Positions 17,258 to 27,168 of a DNA stretch of 64,000 bases are shown piece after piece; positions within the stretch are counted from its first letter, which is position 1, and each line of letters begins with the position of its first letter. A program made the position numbers and the translations under genes. Under the pieces are notes generated by a model. The model saw nothing but the letters and a program-made list of their open reading frames with translations. It was not told the DNA's origin and searched no databases. The stretch is taken from positions 1 through 64,000 of the forward strand of contig NZ_JAATOP010000009.1 of NCBI RefSeq assembly GCF_011806565.1, in the 5' to 3' direction. This stretch comes from Marivivens donghaensis. GTDB taxonomy: Bacteria > Pseudomonadota > Alphaproteobacteria > Rhodobacterales > Rhodobacteraceae.

Positions 17258-19120
17258 GTGCCCAACGACACTGCCCAGCCGACGCCGTTCACCCGCATTT
17301 CCACCGAACGGCACGAAGGCTACATCCCGATCGGCAATCATGCAGTCATCGGGGATACTTCGACGGTGGGGCTGATCGCGGGGGACGGCTCGCTCGACTG
17401 GCTGTGTATGCCACAGTTCGACGGGGACGCGATCTTTGCCGAACTCCTCGACCGGTATCGCGGCGGTGTCTGCCGCGTGGCTCTAGCCGAGCCGGAGGAG
17501 GGCGAGCGCATCATTAGCCGCCGTTACCGCGACCGGATGCCGATCTTGGAAACCCTCCACGAAACCCCGCAGGGCGCGATCAAGGTCTCTGACGCGATGG
17601 ACCTTCCTGTGGACGGATGCCTCACGCGCGGGCACCGTGTGTTGCGCCTGATCGAAGTCACCGACGGCGAGCCCGAGATCGACATCACCGTGGCGCCGCG
17701 TCCCAACTTCGGTGCCGTCCTTCCCCATCTGAGAAAGGACGAAGATGGGCTGTGGTATTGCGACACCGCCAACGGAGAAGTCCTCATCGAAACGGACCTC
17801 CCGCTGGAGCGCACCTGCGGCGGCACGCTGCGCCTGCGTCAAAAGCTGGAGCCGAAGTCCTTCCACTACCTTGTCATCACCTACACCGAAAACGAATGCG
17901 GCCCGATGGGCGAGGGCGCTGCGTGGGAAACGCTCGAACGTGTCGCCCACCAGTGGGAGGAGAAACTACAGGACTTCGACTACGACGGCCCCTACGGCAC
18001 ATACGTTGAACGTAGCCTGATTACGCTGCTCCTTCTAACCCACGCCGACACCGGCGCGGTCGTTGCGGCCCCCACTGTGGGTCTGCCCGAAACCATCGGC
18101 GGCATTCGCAATTACGACTACCGCTACTGTTGGCTGCGGGACGCGGCGTTCGTGCTGAACGCTTTCCTCGACCTCGGCTTTACCGACGAAGGCACCGCCT
18201 TCTTCCGCTGGCTGATGGAGGCGAGCCGCGAGACCGCGCCGCAGCTTGGAACCTTCTACGATATCCGTGGCCGCTCGGGTCCCGATCCCGAACCGCTGAC
18301 GGCATACGAGGGCTATCGCGGCAGCGGTCCCGTCATTCGCGGGAACGACGCGATGGACCAGTTACAACTCGATGTATATGGCTCCATGCTCTACGCGGCG
18401 GTGTGCTACGTCGACAATGGCGGCACGCTGTCGGATAGCGAATGCCAGCTGCTGCAAGGCTTCGCCCGCGTGGTCCGTGACCAGTGGACGCTGCCCGACA
18501 ACGGTCTCTGGGAAATGCCCGGATCGCGTCGTCACCACACCTATTCCAAGGCAATGTGCTGGTCCGCGCTCGATTGCTACGTCCTGCTATGTGAACGCGG
18601 TATCATCGAGGACAACCCCGAACCGTTCCGCCAAGAGGCTAATGTCATCAAGCGCACCGTGCTCGAGGACGCATGGAACGAAGAGCGCGGCGCGTTCATG
18701 GGCGCGATCGGGGGCGACTGGCTCGACGCTGCGGTCCTGCTTCTGCCGCGTATCGGCATCATCGCGGCAGACGATCCGCGCATGGTCTCGACCTTTGAGG
18801 CGATCACGGACGAGCTTGCCGACGGACCCTATTACCGCCGCTACGCCGACGGCGTGGACGGGCTGGACGGGACCGAAGGCACGTTCGTCGTCTGCGGTTT
18901 CTGGGCCGCCGATTACCTTGCGCGGGCAGGGCGCTGCGAGGACGCGGCCCGCCAGATCGACGGGATGATCGAAGGATTCAACGATCTGGGTCTTATGGCC
19001 GAAGAATACGATCCCGCCACCAAGCAGATGCTCGGCAATTTCCCCCAAGGGTTTTCGCACGCCGGCATGATCGCGGCGGCTTCGGCGCTGCGGGACGCGC
19101 TTGCAAAGAGGGACGCTTGA
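17258..19120 (+). CDS. Glycoside hydrolase family 15 protein (glucoamylase/trehalase-like)
   Basis: 620 residues from the GTG at 17258 (VPNDTAQPTPFTRIS), chosen because AAGGA lies eight bases before it and longer readings run into the intergenic repeat. The N-terminal super-sandwich domain starts YIPIGNHAVIGDTSTVGLIAGDGSLDWLCMPQFD. The catalytic (alpha/alpha)6 barrel carries RNYDYRYCWLRDAAFVL around residue 290 and EEYDPATKQMLGNFPQGFSH near the end, which hold the general acid and base glutamates of GH15. The family hydrolyses alpha-glucosidic bonds such as trehalose or dextrins in the cytoplasm; the substrate cannot be fixed from sequence. No signal peptide. Next comes an agmatinase gene 54 bp downstream. 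Confidence 0.9.
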   Translation: MPNDTAQPTPFTRISTERHEGYIPIGNHAVIGDTSTVGLIAGDGSLDWLCMPQFDGDAIFAELLDRYRGGVCRVALAEPEEGERIISRRYRDRMPILETLHETPQGAIKVSDAMDLPVDGCLTRGHRVLRLIEVTDGEPEIDITVAPRPNFGAVLPHLRKDEDGLWYCDTANGEVLIETDLPLERTCGGTLRLRQKLEPKSFHYLVITYTENECGPMGEGAAWETLERVAHQWEEKLQDFDYDGPYGTYVERSLITLLLLTHADTGAVVAAPTVGLPETIGGIRNYDYRYCWLRDAAFVLNAFLDLGFTDEGTAFFRWLMEASRETAPQLGTFYDIRGRSGPDPEPLTAYEGYRGSGPVIRGNDAMDQLQLDVYGSMLYAAVCYVDNGGTLSDSECQLLQGFARVVRDQWTLPDNGLWEMPGSRRHHTYSKAMCWSALDCYVLLCERGIIEDNPEPFRQEANVIKRTVLEDAWNEERGAFMGAIGGDWLDAAVLLLPRIGIIAADDPRMVSTFEAITDELADGPYYRRYADGVDGLDGTEGTFVVCGFWAADYLARAGRCEDAARQIDGMIEGFNDLGLMAEEYDPATKQMLGNFPQGFSHAGMIAAASALRDALAKRDA

Positions 19121-19174
19121 TTTTCGCGCGGCAATCGGGCTCTGTGAGCGGGATTTGATCAAAAGGAGTCTCTC

Positions 19175-20140
19175 ATGGCGCTCGAAGACGCGAAGAAACA
19201 GGTCGACCTTGCATTCACCCGCAAAGAGCGCCGCGGTCTGGCCTATGAAAACGCCTTTGGCGGCGCGACCTCGTTCCTGCGCCGCACCTACACAAAGGAC
19301 CTGACGGACGTCGAAATCGCCGTCACCGGCATTCCGTTCGACCAAGCGGTCACGAACCGCACCGGCACCCGCCTTGGCCCCCGCGCGATCCGCGAGGCGT
19401 CGACGCTCCAGCCCTACGACCCGCCCTACGGCTGGCCGTTCGATCCGCTGGGCGAAACCACGATCATCGACTACGGCGACATGCCGTTCGACTACGCCCA
19501 CACCCCGAGCTTTCCGGGCCTTGTGACCGAGCATATCCAGACCATCCTCGCCTCCGGTGCCGCAAGTGTGACCTTGGGCGGCGATCACTTCATCACCCTG
19601 CCGATTCTGCGCGCATATGCCGAAAAATACGGCCCTATGTCGGTGATCCAGTTCGACGCGCACTCCGACCTCTGGGCGGATGACGACTACGACCGGATCG
19701 ACCACGGCACCTTTATGTATAAGGCGGTCAAGCTGGGCCTTGTGGACCCCAAACGCTCTGTCCAGATCGGTATCCGCACCGAATGCGACGACTATTGCGG
19801 CATGAACTACATCGACGCCCGCACCGTCCATGAAAAGGGCATCGCCCATGTCGTGGAGCAAGCCAAAACGCTTGTCGGGAACAATCCGACCTACGTGACG
19901 TTTGACATTGACGCGCTCGATCCCGCCTACGCCCCCGGCACCGGCACGCCCGTCTGGGGCGGTCTGGCAAGCTGGCAGGCTGCGGCGGTTCTGCGGGATC
20001 TGGCGGGGATCAATATTGTTGGCGGCGATGTGGTCGAGGTCTCTCCTCCGTTCGATCACGGGAACATCACCGCCGTCGCCGGCGCTCACGTCGCGATGGA
20101 GCTTTGTTCGCTCATCGCGTGGCGCCTGAAAGGGAAGTGA
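19175..20140 (+). CDS. speB: Agmatinase (ureohydrolase family)
   Basis: 321 residues, preceded by AAAAGGAG. Manganese-binding motifs of the arginase/agmatinase fold are present: GGDHFITLP near residue 135, QFDAHSDLW near 160 and FDIDALDPAYAPGTGTP near 245. It should hydrolyse agmatine to putrescine and urea, or a related guanidino substrate; many Rhodobacteraceae carry several paralogues, so substrate identity is uncertain. Its TGA overlaps the ATG of the downstream DUF1499 gene (TGATG), indicating translational coupling. Confidence 0.9.
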   Translation: MALEDAKKQVDLAFTRKERRGLAYENAFGGATSFLRRTYTKDLTDVEIAVTGIPFDQAVTNRTGTRLGPRAIREASTLQPYDPPYGWPFDPLGETTIIDYGDMPFDYAHTPSFPGLVTEHIQTILASGAASVTLGGDHFITLPILRAYAEKYGPMSVIQFDAHSDLWADDDYDRIDHGTFMYKAVKLGLVDPKRSVQIGIRTECDDYCGMNYIDARTVHEKGIAHVVEQAKTLVGNNPTYVTFDIDALDPAYAPGTGTPVWGGLASWQAAAVLRDLAGINIVGGDVVEVSPPFDHGNITAVAGAHVAMELCSLIAWRLKGK

Positions 20141-20598
20141 TGAAAATGCTGTTCTGGATCGTTGCCGTTGTTGTTCTTCTGGTTTTGGTGTTCGCCGTCT
20201 GGGTCCGCGTCGCGCCGACCGACGCCGCGCAATGGCACCGTATGCCGGACAACATTCCCCAAAGTGGCAGCGAAACAGGGTTGAATTCGCACATCGCCGT
20301 GGTGCGCACTGCCGATCAGACCAAGATCGACGCGCTTTTCGATGCAATGGGATCGACCGACCGCACCGTGATCATCGCAGGCTCGCGCGAGGATCACATG
20401 GTCACGTACGAAACCCGCTCCAAACTCATGGGCTACCCCGATTATACCACGGTTCGGCTGGACCGCATGGCAGGCGAGGCACCCATTTGGGAGATCGTGC
20501 TCTACGCCCGTTCGCGTTTCGGCAAAGGCGATATGGGCGTGAATAAGAAGCGCGTCGACGGCTGGCTGCGCCAAGCGGGACTGTCCGAGGGCGCTTGA
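20140..20598 (+). CDS. DUF1499 family membrane-anchored protein
   Basis: 152 residues starting at the ATG that overlaps the speB stop ([12 protein letters not shown]). One N-terminal membrane segment (residues 4-22) is followed by a soluble, probably periplasmic domain containing [20 protein letters not shown] and [17 protein letters not shown], hallmarks of DUF1499. Its function is not known. The overlap with speB suggests co-expression rather than a shared pathway. Thirty-one bases separate it from prfA. Confidence 0.85.
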   Translation: MKMLFWIVAVVVLLVLVFAVWVRVAPTDAAQWHRMPDNIPQSGSETGLNSHIAVVRTADQTKIDALFDAMGSTDRTVIIAGSREDHMVTYETRSKLMGYPDYTTVRLDRMAGEAPIWEIVLYARSRFGKGDMGVNKKRVDGWLRQAGLSEGA

Positions 20599-20629
20599 CG
20601 CACGGCGCGTTCCGCGCCATGTCCACCGC

Positions 20630-21685
20630 ATGATCCCGCAAGATAAACTCGCACAAATTAGCCAGCGTTTCGAATACCTCGAAGCCAAGCTGAACGAAGG
20701 TGCGTCCGCCGCCGAAATCGTCACGGTTTCCCGTGAGTATGCCGAACTCAAGCCCGTCGTTGACCAGATCAACGCGTACCGCACGGCTGTTGCTGACCTT
20801 GAGGAGGCCGAGGGCTGGCTCAAAGACCCCGAGATGCGCGATCTTGCGGAAGAAGAACTCCCCGCGCTCAAAGCCCGCATTCCCGAGATGGAGCACGCGC
20901 TGCAACTGGCGCTGCTGCCCAAGGACGCCGCCGACGCGCGCCCTGCGATCATGGAAATCCGCCCCGGAACGGGCGGTGACGAGGCGGGGCTTTTCGCGGG
21001 CGATCTGTTGCGGATGTACCAGCGCTACGCCGAAGGGCGCGGCTGGAAGTTCGAGATCCTTGAAGAACAACTGTCCGAACTTGGCGGTATCAAGGAAGTC
21101 ACCGCGCGTGTTGCGGGCGAGGGCGTCTTTGCCCGTCTGAAGTACGAATCCGGCGTTCACCGCGTCCAGCGTGTGCCCGAAACCGAAAGCGGCGGGCGTA
21201 TCCACACTTCCGCCGCCACGGTTGCCGTGCTGCCCGAAGCCGAGGACGTCGACATCCAGATCAACGCCAACGACATCCGCATCGACACCATGCGCTCGTC
21301 CGGTGCGGGCGGTCAGCACGTCAACACCACGGACTCGGCTGTGCGCATCACGCACTTGCCCACGGGCATCGTCGTCACGTCCTCCGAGAAATCGCAGCAC
21401 CGCAACCGCGAGATCGCGATGCAGGTTCTGCGCACGCGCCTCTTTGATATGGAGCGCCAGAAGGTCCACGACGAACGCTCCGCCAACCGCAAAAGCCAGG
21501 TCGGCTCGGGCGACCGTTCGGAGCGCATCCGCACCTACAATTTCCCGCAGGGCCGGATGACCGATCACCGCATCAACCTGACGCTCTATTCGCTGGATAA
21601 AATCCTGCAAGGCGATCTGGACGAGACCATCGACGCGCTGATTTCTGACGCACAAGCGACTCTGCTGGCGGAGATGGAAGGGTGA
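20630..21685 (+). CDS. prfA: Peptide chain release factor 1
   Basis: 351 residues, full length. The stop-codon recognition domain contains the PET-type tripeptide motif in [11 protein letters not shown] near residue 185, distinguishing RF1 from RF2. The catalytic GGQ loop is in [18 protein letters not shown] near residue 227, where Gln is the target of PrmC methylation. It releases the nascent chain at UAA and UAG. The downstream prmC gene begins inside its last codons (4-bp overlap), so enzyme and substrate are translationally coupled. Confidence 0.98.
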   Translation: MIPQDKLAQISQRFEYLEAKLNEGASAAEIVTVSREYAELKPVVDQINAYRTAVADLEEAEGWLKDPEMRDLAEEELPALKARIPEMEHALQLALLPKDAADARPAIMEIRPGTGGDEAGLFAGDLLRMYQRYAEGRGWKFEILEEQLSELGGIKEVTARVAGEGVFARLKYESGVHRVQRVPETESGGRIHTSAATVAVLPEAEDVDIQINANDIRIDTMRSSGAGGQHVNTTDSAVRITHLPTGIVVTSSEKSQHRNREIAMQVLRTRLFDMERQKVHDERSANRKSQVGSGDRSERIRTYNFPQGRMTDHRINLTLYSLDKILQGDLDETIDALISDAQATLLAEMEG

Positions 21686-22527
21686 GCCGTCCCACAGGTT
21701 CCGTCGTTCTGGCGCAGGCCGTTCGTCAGCTCAATGACGCGGGCGTGCCCGACGCGCCGCGCGATGCCCGCCGTATTCTGGCGCATGTGTGCGGGGTTGA
21801 GGCAGGCCGTCTGACGTTGATCCTGCCCGATCCTGTGACCGAGGACCAAGAGGCGCGCTTTGCCGCGCTGATCCTGCGCCGCGCCGCGAGGGAGCCCGTG
21901 TCCCACCTCATCGGTCGCCGCGCATTTTACGGGCGCGATTTCAAGGTGAACCGCCATGTCCTCGACCCTCGTCCCGAGACGGAAATCCTGATCGAGGTCG
22001 CGCTTCAGGAGCCGTTTCACGGGGTGATCGACCTTGGAACAGGTTCGGGCTGTATCCTGCTGACTTTGCTTGCGGAAATGCCCGATGCGCAAGGCGTCGG
22101 CACCGATATTTCCAAAGATGCCTGCCTCGTGGCGGAGGACAACGCCGACGCGCTCGGGCTGTCCGAACGTGCGGTGATCCTGAACACAAGCTGGCTGAAC
22201 GGGATCGAGGGGCAGATCGACCTTATCGTCTCCAACCCGCCGTATATCTCCGCCGACGAAATGGACGGCCTGTCGCCAGAGGTTCTGGACTACGAGCCGC
22301 ACCTCGCGCTGACCGACAATGCCGACGGTCTGACATGCTACCGCGAGATCGCGCGCACCGCGCCGCAGCACCTCGCGCCTGGCGGTCGTCTGATTGTGGA
22401 GATTGGCCCGTCCCAAGGCGCCGAAGTCGCTGGCCTCTTCCGCGCGGCGGGGCTGACGGGGGTTCGGATCGTGTCGGACCTTGATGGTCGCGATCGTGTG
22501 GTAATTGGGTGTCAAACCGCCGATTGA
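21682..22527 (+). CDS. prmC: Release factor glutamine N5-methyltransferase
   Basis: 281 residues, GTG start overlapping the prfA stop by four bases. An N-terminal helical domain (1-90) precedes a Rossmann methyltransferase fold with the AdoMet loop [15 protein letters not shown] near residue 115 and the catalytic SNPPYI motif near 184. PrmC methylates the glutamine of the GGQ motif in RF1/RF2, raising termination efficiency. The gene order prfA-prmC is classical. Confidence 0.97.
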   Translation: MSRPTGSVVLAQAVRQLNDAGVPDAPRDARRILAHVCGVEAGRLTLILPDPVTEDQEARFAALILRRAAREPVSHLIGRRAFYGRDFKVNRHVLDPRPETEILIEVALQEPFHGVIDLGTGSGCILLTLLAEMPDAQGVGTDISKDACLVAEDNADALGLSERAVILNTSWLNGIEGQIDLIVSNPPYISADEMDGLSPEVLDYEPHLALTDNADGLTCYREIARTAPQHLAPGGRLIVEIGPSQGAEVAGLFRAAGLTGVRIVSDLDGRDRVVIGCQTAD

Positions 22528-22730
22528 GGCAGTTATTCGCTGATTTTCGGCGGTAAATTCGCTTTTCTGCTTGTAATCACCTGCCTGAGTTGCTTAGTGA
22601 GATGTATCAGACGGAAGCGGGCTTCGGCCCCCCACTGGTGCTAGCCTAAACACGCACGGCTTCGATCTCCCGCGGTTAAGCGGTAGGGCCATAGCGCAAC
22701 GCACTTCTAACGCTGCACGAAAGCACGTTC

Positions 22731-23414
22731 ATGAGATCTTCAAAATCCCGGTCCCGCGGTAAGAACCGCAACAACCGTCCGTCCGGCGGCAATATTATCA
22801 ACCGAGTGTTCGATAGCTCGGGTCCCGACGGTAAAGTCCGCGGTACGCCGCAACAGATTATCGACAAATACAACCAGCTGACCCGCGACGCGCAGCTGGC
22901 CGGTGACCGTGTGGCCGCCGAGAACTTTGCACAGCACGCAGAACATTACCTGCGTATGCTCGCCGAAGCGCAGCGCGAGGTCGACAAGGCCCGTGAGGAG
23001 CAGGAAGAGGAAAACCGCCGCCGTCAGGCAGAGCGTGACCGCGAACGTTCCGAGCGTCTGAAAGCGCAGGAAAACGCTGCAAACGGTTCGGGCGATCAGC
23101 CTGACGTTGCAGAGCAGCCTGCGAGTGACGAGCAGCCCAAGCATCAGGACGACCCGCAGCACGCGAAGTCCGAAGGCAAGCCGCAGCGTCAGCGCAAGCC
23201 GCGCCAGCCGCGTGAGCACAAAGACCAAAAAGAACACAAAGCCGACCAAGGGTCCGCCGACGTGATCGAAACGAACGACAACGGCAGCGACGAAAGCGCG
23301 CTGGTCGATACGCCCGAAAGCCAGCCCAAGCCGCGCAAACCGCGTGCGCCGCGCAAACCGCGCGCCAAGGCTGACGACGCGCCGTCGGATGACAGCCCGG
23401 CCGCAGCAGAGTAA
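22731..23414 (+). CDS. DUF4167 domain protein, basic N-terminus and disordered tail
   Basis: 227 residues. The N-terminal 100 residues hold the conserved DUF4167 segment: an Arg/Lys/Asn-rich lead (MRSSKSRSRGKNRNNRPSGG), the NRVFDSSGPDGKVRGTPQQI motif, and a helical NQLTRDAQLAGDRVAAENFAQHAEHYLR stretch. The rest is low-complexity, alternating acidic and basic, with KPRKPRAPRKPRAK-type runs near the end, probably disordered and nucleic-acid binding. The family is alphaproteobacterial and commonly lies beside prfA-prmC; its function is not established. An RNA- or ribosome-linked role is inference. A terminator follows. Confidence 0.88.
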   Translation: MRSSKSRSRGKNRNNRPSGGNIINRVFDSSGPDGKVRGTPQQIIDKYNQLTRDAQLAGDRVAAENFAQHAEHYLRMLAEAQREVDKAREEQEEENRRRQAERDRERSERLKAQENAANGSGDQPDVAEQPASDEQPKHQDDPQHAKSEGKPQRQRKPRQPREHKDQKEHKADQGSADVIETNDNGSDESALVDTPESQPKPRKPRAPRKPRAKADDAPSDDSPAAAE

Positions 23415-23419
23415 ACATC

Positions 23420-23448
23420 AACCCCGGCCATCGCGCCGGGGTTTTTGT
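23420..23448 (+). terminator. Terminator after the DUF4167 gene
   Basis: ACCCCGGC pairs with GCCGGGGT around a 6-nt loop and is followed by TTTTG, just before the tag gene. Confidence 0.85.
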
Positions 23449-23459
23449 TAGGGGGGACC

Positions 23460-24056
23460 ATGCTCGAAACTTTCACCGCGCCGGACGGCGTTTCGCGTTG
23501 TTCGTGGTGCGCGGGCGATGACCAGTACATCCATTACCACGATAACGAATGGGGCTATCCGGTCACCGACGACATCCGCCTGTTCGAGAAAATCTGCCTC
23601 GAAGGGTTCCAGTCAGGCCTGAGCTGGCTGACGATCCTACGCAAGCGCGAGAATTTTCGCCGCGCCTTTGCCGGTTTCGATTTCCACAAGGTTGCGCAGT
23701 TCGATCAGAGCGACGTAGAGCGCCTGCTGGGCGATGCGGGCATCATCCGTCATCGCGGCAAGATCGAAGCGGCGATCAATAACGCGGGCCGCGCGATTGA
23801 ACTGGTCGCGGCAGAAGGCTCCATAGCGAAATACGTCTGGAGTTACGCCGACCCCGCCGATCAGGGCTCCGGCACCCAATGGCGGGCGACGTCACCTGCG
23901 TCGGTGGCGCTGTCAAAGGACCTTAAGAAACGCGGCTGGAAATTCGTCGGCCCGACCACGATGTACGCATTCCTTCAATCCATGGGCGTTGTGAACGACC
24001 ACGCGGCGGGCTGCGTCATGCGCACCAAAGCGGCGGAGGCGTCGCCTCAGTTCTGA
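23460..24056 (+). CDS. tag: DNA-3-methyladenine glycosylase I
   Basis: 198 residues from the ATG at 23460, with GGGGGG upstream. Family features are the zinc-binding N-terminus ([19 protein letters not shown]), the helix-hairpin-helix-like region with [18 protein letters not shown], and the late [26 protein letters not shown]. Tag excises 3-methyladenine from alkylated DNA as the first step of base excision repair. Its 3' end overlaps the convergent rsmA by 10 bp. Confidence 0.95.
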   Translation: MLETFTAPDGVSRCSWCAGDDQYIHYHDNEWGYPVTDDIRLFEKICLEGFQSGLSWLTILRKRENFRRAFAGFDFHKVAQFDQSDVERLLGDAGIIRHRGKIEAAINNAGRAIELVAAEGSIAKYVWSYADPADQGSGTQWRATSPASVALSKDLKKRGWKFVGPTTMYAFLQSMGVVNDHAAGCVMRTKAAEASPQF

Positions 24057-24892
24057 GAGGCGACCGAGCGGGCGAGCGCGCAGAATTCCTCAAGACCGAT
24101 CTGCTCTGCACGGTCCGTCGGCTTGATACCGGCGGCGGCGAGGTGGTCTTCGATATTCGGCGCCACGCCCTTGAGTGAGGCACGCAGCATCTTGCGGCGC
24201 TGGTTGAACGCAGCCGCCACAACGCGCGAGAGCACGGCCGCATCGGCGGGATAGCGCGGCTCGGGCAGGGCGGTGAGATGCACGACAGCCGAGGAGACCT
24301 TGGGCGGCGGGGTGAACGCCTGCGGCGGCAGGTCGATCACGATGCGCGCGTCGGAACGCCACTGCGCGAGGATCGCGAGGCGTCCGTACGCCTTGGAGCC
24401 GGGTTTCGCGACGATGCGCTCTGCGACTTCCTTCTGGAACATCAGCGTCAGCGACTCCCAGAACGGTGGCCATTCCTTCGGCGTCAGCCAGCGCACGAGC
24501 AGTTCGGTGCCGACGTTATAGGGCAGGTTCGCCGCGATCTTGATCGGCGGGGTGAGGTATTCGAGCGGGTCGAACTCCAGCGCGTCTGCGTTGATCACTT
24601 GAAGGCGCCCGTCATAGGCGTCGGCGATCTGTTGCAGCGCGGGCAGGCAGCGTTCGTCTTTTTCGATAGCCAGCACGCGGCGCGCACCTTCCGACAGCAG
24701 ACCGCGTGTCAGACCGCCCGGACCGGGGCCGATTTCCAGAACATCGGCCTCTTCCAGCTTGCCCGCCTGACGCGCGATCTTGGCGGTCAGGTTGAGGTCC
24801 AGCAGGAAGTTCTGGCCGAGCGATTTCTTGGCGCTCAACTGGTGCGTGGCGATGACGTCGCGAAGCGGAGGAAGGTTGTCGATCTGACTCAT
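24047..24892 (-). CDS. rsmA: 16S rRNA (adenine1518/1519-N6)-dimethyltransferase
   Basis: 281 residues from the ATG at 24892 ([14 protein letters not shown]). Motifs: [15 protein letters not shown] at the N-terminus, AdoMet-binding [16 protein letters not shown] near residue 48, and catalytic [14 protein letters not shown] near 115. The C-terminal helical domain binds RNA ([14 protein letters not shown]). KsgA/RsmA dimethylates two adjacent adenines in helix 45 of 16S rRNA during 30S maturation. A longer in-frame reading to 25018 passes through an intergenic repeat and is rejected. Confidence 0.96.
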   Translation of the reverse strand: MSQIDNLPPLRDVIATHQLSAKKSLGQNFLLDLNLTAKIARQAGKLEEADVLEIGPGPGGLTRGLLSEGARRVLAIEKDERCLPALQQIADAYDGRLQVINADALEFDPLEYLTPPIKIAANLPYNVGTELLVRWLTPKEWPPFWESLTLMFQKEVAERIVAKPGSKAYGRLAILAQWRSDARIVIDLPPQAFTPPPKVSSAVVHLTALPEPRYPADAAVLSRVVAAAFNQRRKMLRASLKGVAPNIEDHLAAAGIKPTDRAEQIGLEEFCALARSVASQN

Positions 24893-24952
24893 ATCCGCTG
24901 CATGGCCCAGCTTGGGTGTCTGGTCAAGATGCGGCGATGGCTGAGTGGGGAG

Positions 24953-25019
24953 CGGAGGGGCGCTGCCCCTCTGGCGCGTTGCGCCATTCACCCCGGGATA
25001 TTTGGGGCACAAAGGCAAA
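24953..25019. repeat. Dispersed GC-rich intergenic repeat, copy 2
   Basis: GGAGGGGCGCTGCCCCTCTG, then GCGCCATTCACCCCGGGATA and TTTGGGGCACAAAGGCAAAG. It is in the opposite orientation to copy 1 and nearly identical to copy 3 at 31020-31082. Located between rsmA and the BCCT transporter terminator. Confidence 0.75.
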
Positions 25020-25047
25020 GAAGAAGGCCGCCCCGAAGGGCGGCCTC
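25020..25047 (-). terminator. Terminator after the BCCT transporter
   Basis: Minus strand: AGGCCGCCC, TTCG loop, GGGCGGCCT, then TTCTTCTTT. It starts six bases after the BCCT stop codon. Confidence 0.85.
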
Positions 25048-25052
25048 TGGTG

Positions 25053-26705
25053 TTATTTGCCGTAGCGGCGTTCGTTGATGAGGCCCTTGAAGATGGCGAA
25101 GACCATGATCAGGAGCACCACCGTGAACGGCAGGCCGGTCGAGATGACCATTGATTGCAGCGATTGCAGGCCGCCAGCGCTCAGGAGGAGCGCGATCGCG
25201 ACCGCGCCTTCGAAGAGGCACCAGAACGCGCGCTGCGGGACCGGAGCGTCGACTTTACCGCCAGCGGTGATCGTATCGATCACGAGCGAGCCGGAGTCCG
25301 ACGAGGTCACGAAGAACACGATGACCAGAACGATACCCACCAGCGAGGTGATGCTGGCCAGCGGCAGAACGTCGAGCATCTTGAACAGCTTGATTTCCAG
25401 AGCCGCGTCCTGCGCAACAGTGTAGCCGTCAGCGATGACCTGATGCAGCGCGGTGCCGCCGAAGACCGACATCCACAGAACGCAGACGAGCGACGGGATC
25501 AGCAGGACGCAGACCATGAATTCGCGCACGGTGCGGCCACGGCTGACGCGGGCGATGAACATGCCCACGAACGGCGACCATGAGATCCACCACGCCCAGT
25601 AGAACGAGGTCCAGCCCTGCGAGAAGTTCACGTCTTCACGGCCAATCGGGTTCGACAGTGCCGGCAGGTATTCAATGTAGGCGACCAGCGAGTCCCAGAA
25701 CAGGGTGATCAGGTACATCGTCGGGCCGACGATCAGCACGAAGATCAGCAGGATGAACGCCAGGCCCATGTTGATTTCCGACAGGACTTTGACGCCGCCG
25801 TCCAGACCGCGCAGCACCGACACGAGGGCGATGGCGGTGATCATGGAGATCAGGATAACCTCGGACGTCGAGCCGACCGGAATGCCGAAGAGCTCGTAGA
25901 GGCCCGCGTTGGCCTGCGTTGCACCAAAGCCCAGCGAGGTGGCCAGACCGAACAGGGTGGCGAACACGGCGAGGGTGTCGATGATGTGGCCGACCCAGCC
26001 CCAGACGGCATCGCCGAAGATCGGGTAGAAGGCCGAACGGATCGTCAGCGGCAGGCCCTTGTTGTAGCTGAACAGCGCCAGAGCGAGCGCGACAACAGCG
26101 TAGATGGCCCACGGGTGAAGACCCCAGTGGAAGATGGTCGCTGCCATGCCGAGGCGTGCCGCAGCGGCTTCGTCACCCGCAGCAGCGCCGAGCGGAGCCC
26201 AGTCGGTTCGGATGCCGTTTTCCACGGTGGTGCCGCCCAGCGAGGACGAGAAGTGGCTCATCGGCTCGGATACGCCGTAGAACATCAGGCCAATGCCCAT
26301 ACCTGCTGCGAAGAGCATGGCGAACCAGCCCACGTAGCCGTAGTCAGGGCGCGCTTCGGTGCCGCCGAGGCGGACGTTACCCAGCGGCGTGACGATCAGC
26401 AGCAGCGAGAACAGCACGAAGATGTTCGCCGCGCCGAGGAAGAACCAGTCGAAGCGCTTGGTCACGGAGTTGAACAGCCACGAGAAGACGCTGCTGGCCT
26501 GCTCCGGCAGGGCAAGGGTGTAGAACACGAACGCCACAACGGCGATCGCGGACATGGCGAAGACGGGATTATGGATATCCCAGCCGATCGGACCAACGTT
26601 GCCTTCAACGTTGTCCTGACCGATCTCGTAATCGGTGTCGATGATGTGCGAGGCCCCATCGGGGGTGGGAATGCCCTCCGGCGTCTCGGTCGTCGGGTCG
26701 GTCAT
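25053..26705 (-). CDS. BCCT-family transporter (betaine/choline/carnitine type)
   Basis: 550 residues with about twelve membrane helices. Diagnostic motifs are [16 protein letters not shown] near residue 145, the substrate-site region [29 protein letters not shown] near 345, and [14 protein letters not shown] near 440. The glycine-rich GMGIGLM segment matches sodium-coupled members such as BetP. The N-terminal ~50 residues are acidic and cytosolic. It should import a compatible solute or quaternary-ammonium carbon source; glycine betaine, choline and DMSP are all possible in a marine Rhodobacteraceae and cannot be separated here. The upstream 463-bp gap is likely to hold its promoter. Confidence 0.93.
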   Translation of the reverse strand: MTDPTTETPEGIPTPDGASHIIDTDYEIGQDNVEGNVGPIGWDIHNPVFAMSAIAVVAFVFYTLALPEQASSVFSWLFNSVTKRFDWFFLGAANIFVLFSLLLIVTPLGNVRLGGTEARPDYGYVGWFAMLFAAGMGIGLMFYGVSEPMSHFSSSLGGTTVENGIRTDWAPLGAAAGDEAAAARLGMAATIFHWGLHPWAIYAVVALALALFSYNKGLPLTIRSAFYPIFGDAVWGWVGHIIDTLAVFATLFGLATSLGFGATQANAGLYELFGIPVGSTSEVILISMITAIALVSVLRGLDGGVKVLSEINMGLAFILLIFVLIVGPTMYLITLFWDSLVAYIEYLPALSNPIGREDVNFSQGWTSFYWAWWISWSPFVGMFIARVSRGRTVREFMVCVLLIPSLVCVLWMSVFGGTALHQVIADGYTVAQDAALEIKLFKMLDVLPLASITSLVGIVLVIVFFVTSSDSGSLVIDTITAGGKVDAPVPQRAFWCLFEGAVAIALLLSAGGLQSLQSMVISTGLPFTVVLLIMVFAIFKGLINERRYGK

Positions 26706-27116
26706 TCAGACCTCCTTCTTATTTATGTTGGGAGCCTCTGCCGCGATCTGGCATCGCCGGGACAAAGGACCGTCACTGCGATATTCCGGATTGCGCGAGT
26801 TCCCGTTTTTGCGAGGTTTCGTACCCCAAGATAATCTGGTCTGCGGCAAATTTCCGCCGACCGCGATGTGGGTCAGCAACCTAGGACACGGTCTCGTGAA
26901 GTCTAACTATACACAAGATTTTTCCACTTATGACAGAAATAAGACAGGCCAATGCACTTGTCGCTAAGCGGGTAAGCGGTGTAAAATCAGGGGCTTGTGG
27001 CGCATTCTTGCAGAATTTCCGGCGTAAAAAAGTGATCAGCCGAGGGCGGTTTTTCTCACGATTTCTAATAACAGGATTGTTTCATGCAGTGGCCAACGCC
27101 ATCCTGCGGCCCATAA
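26706..27116. other. Long non-coding gap between the BCCT transporter and gap
   Basis: About 410 bp with no credible gene. It contains the BCCT leader and promoter region on the minus strand; the middle part (26890-27110) is visibly richer in A/T than its surroundings. No tRNA, known riboswitch or clear operator was recognised. A short regulatory RNA is not excluded. Confidence 0.5.
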
Positions 27117-27150
27117 CAAAAAAGCCGCCTCCGAAGACACGGCTTTTCGT
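27117..27150 (-). terminator. Terminator of gap
   Basis: Minus strand: AAAAGCCG and CGGCTTTTTT form the stem, ending in a T run that continues to TTG. It begins about 20 bases after the gap stop at 27169. Confidence 0.85.
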
Positions 27151-27168
27151 CATTCTTGCGGGTGCTGA

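Noticed and set aside
17046-17304. Extended N-terminus of the ABC-F protein to an upstream start
   Set aside because: The extra 86 residues translate an intergenic repeat and the start region of the divergent GH15 gene and have no ABC-F similarity.
22528-22730. Gap after prmC tested for a tRNA or small RNA
   Set aside because: No cloverleaf, no conserved GTTCGA-like TPsiC arm and no terminator; probably just the promoter region of the DUF4167 gene.
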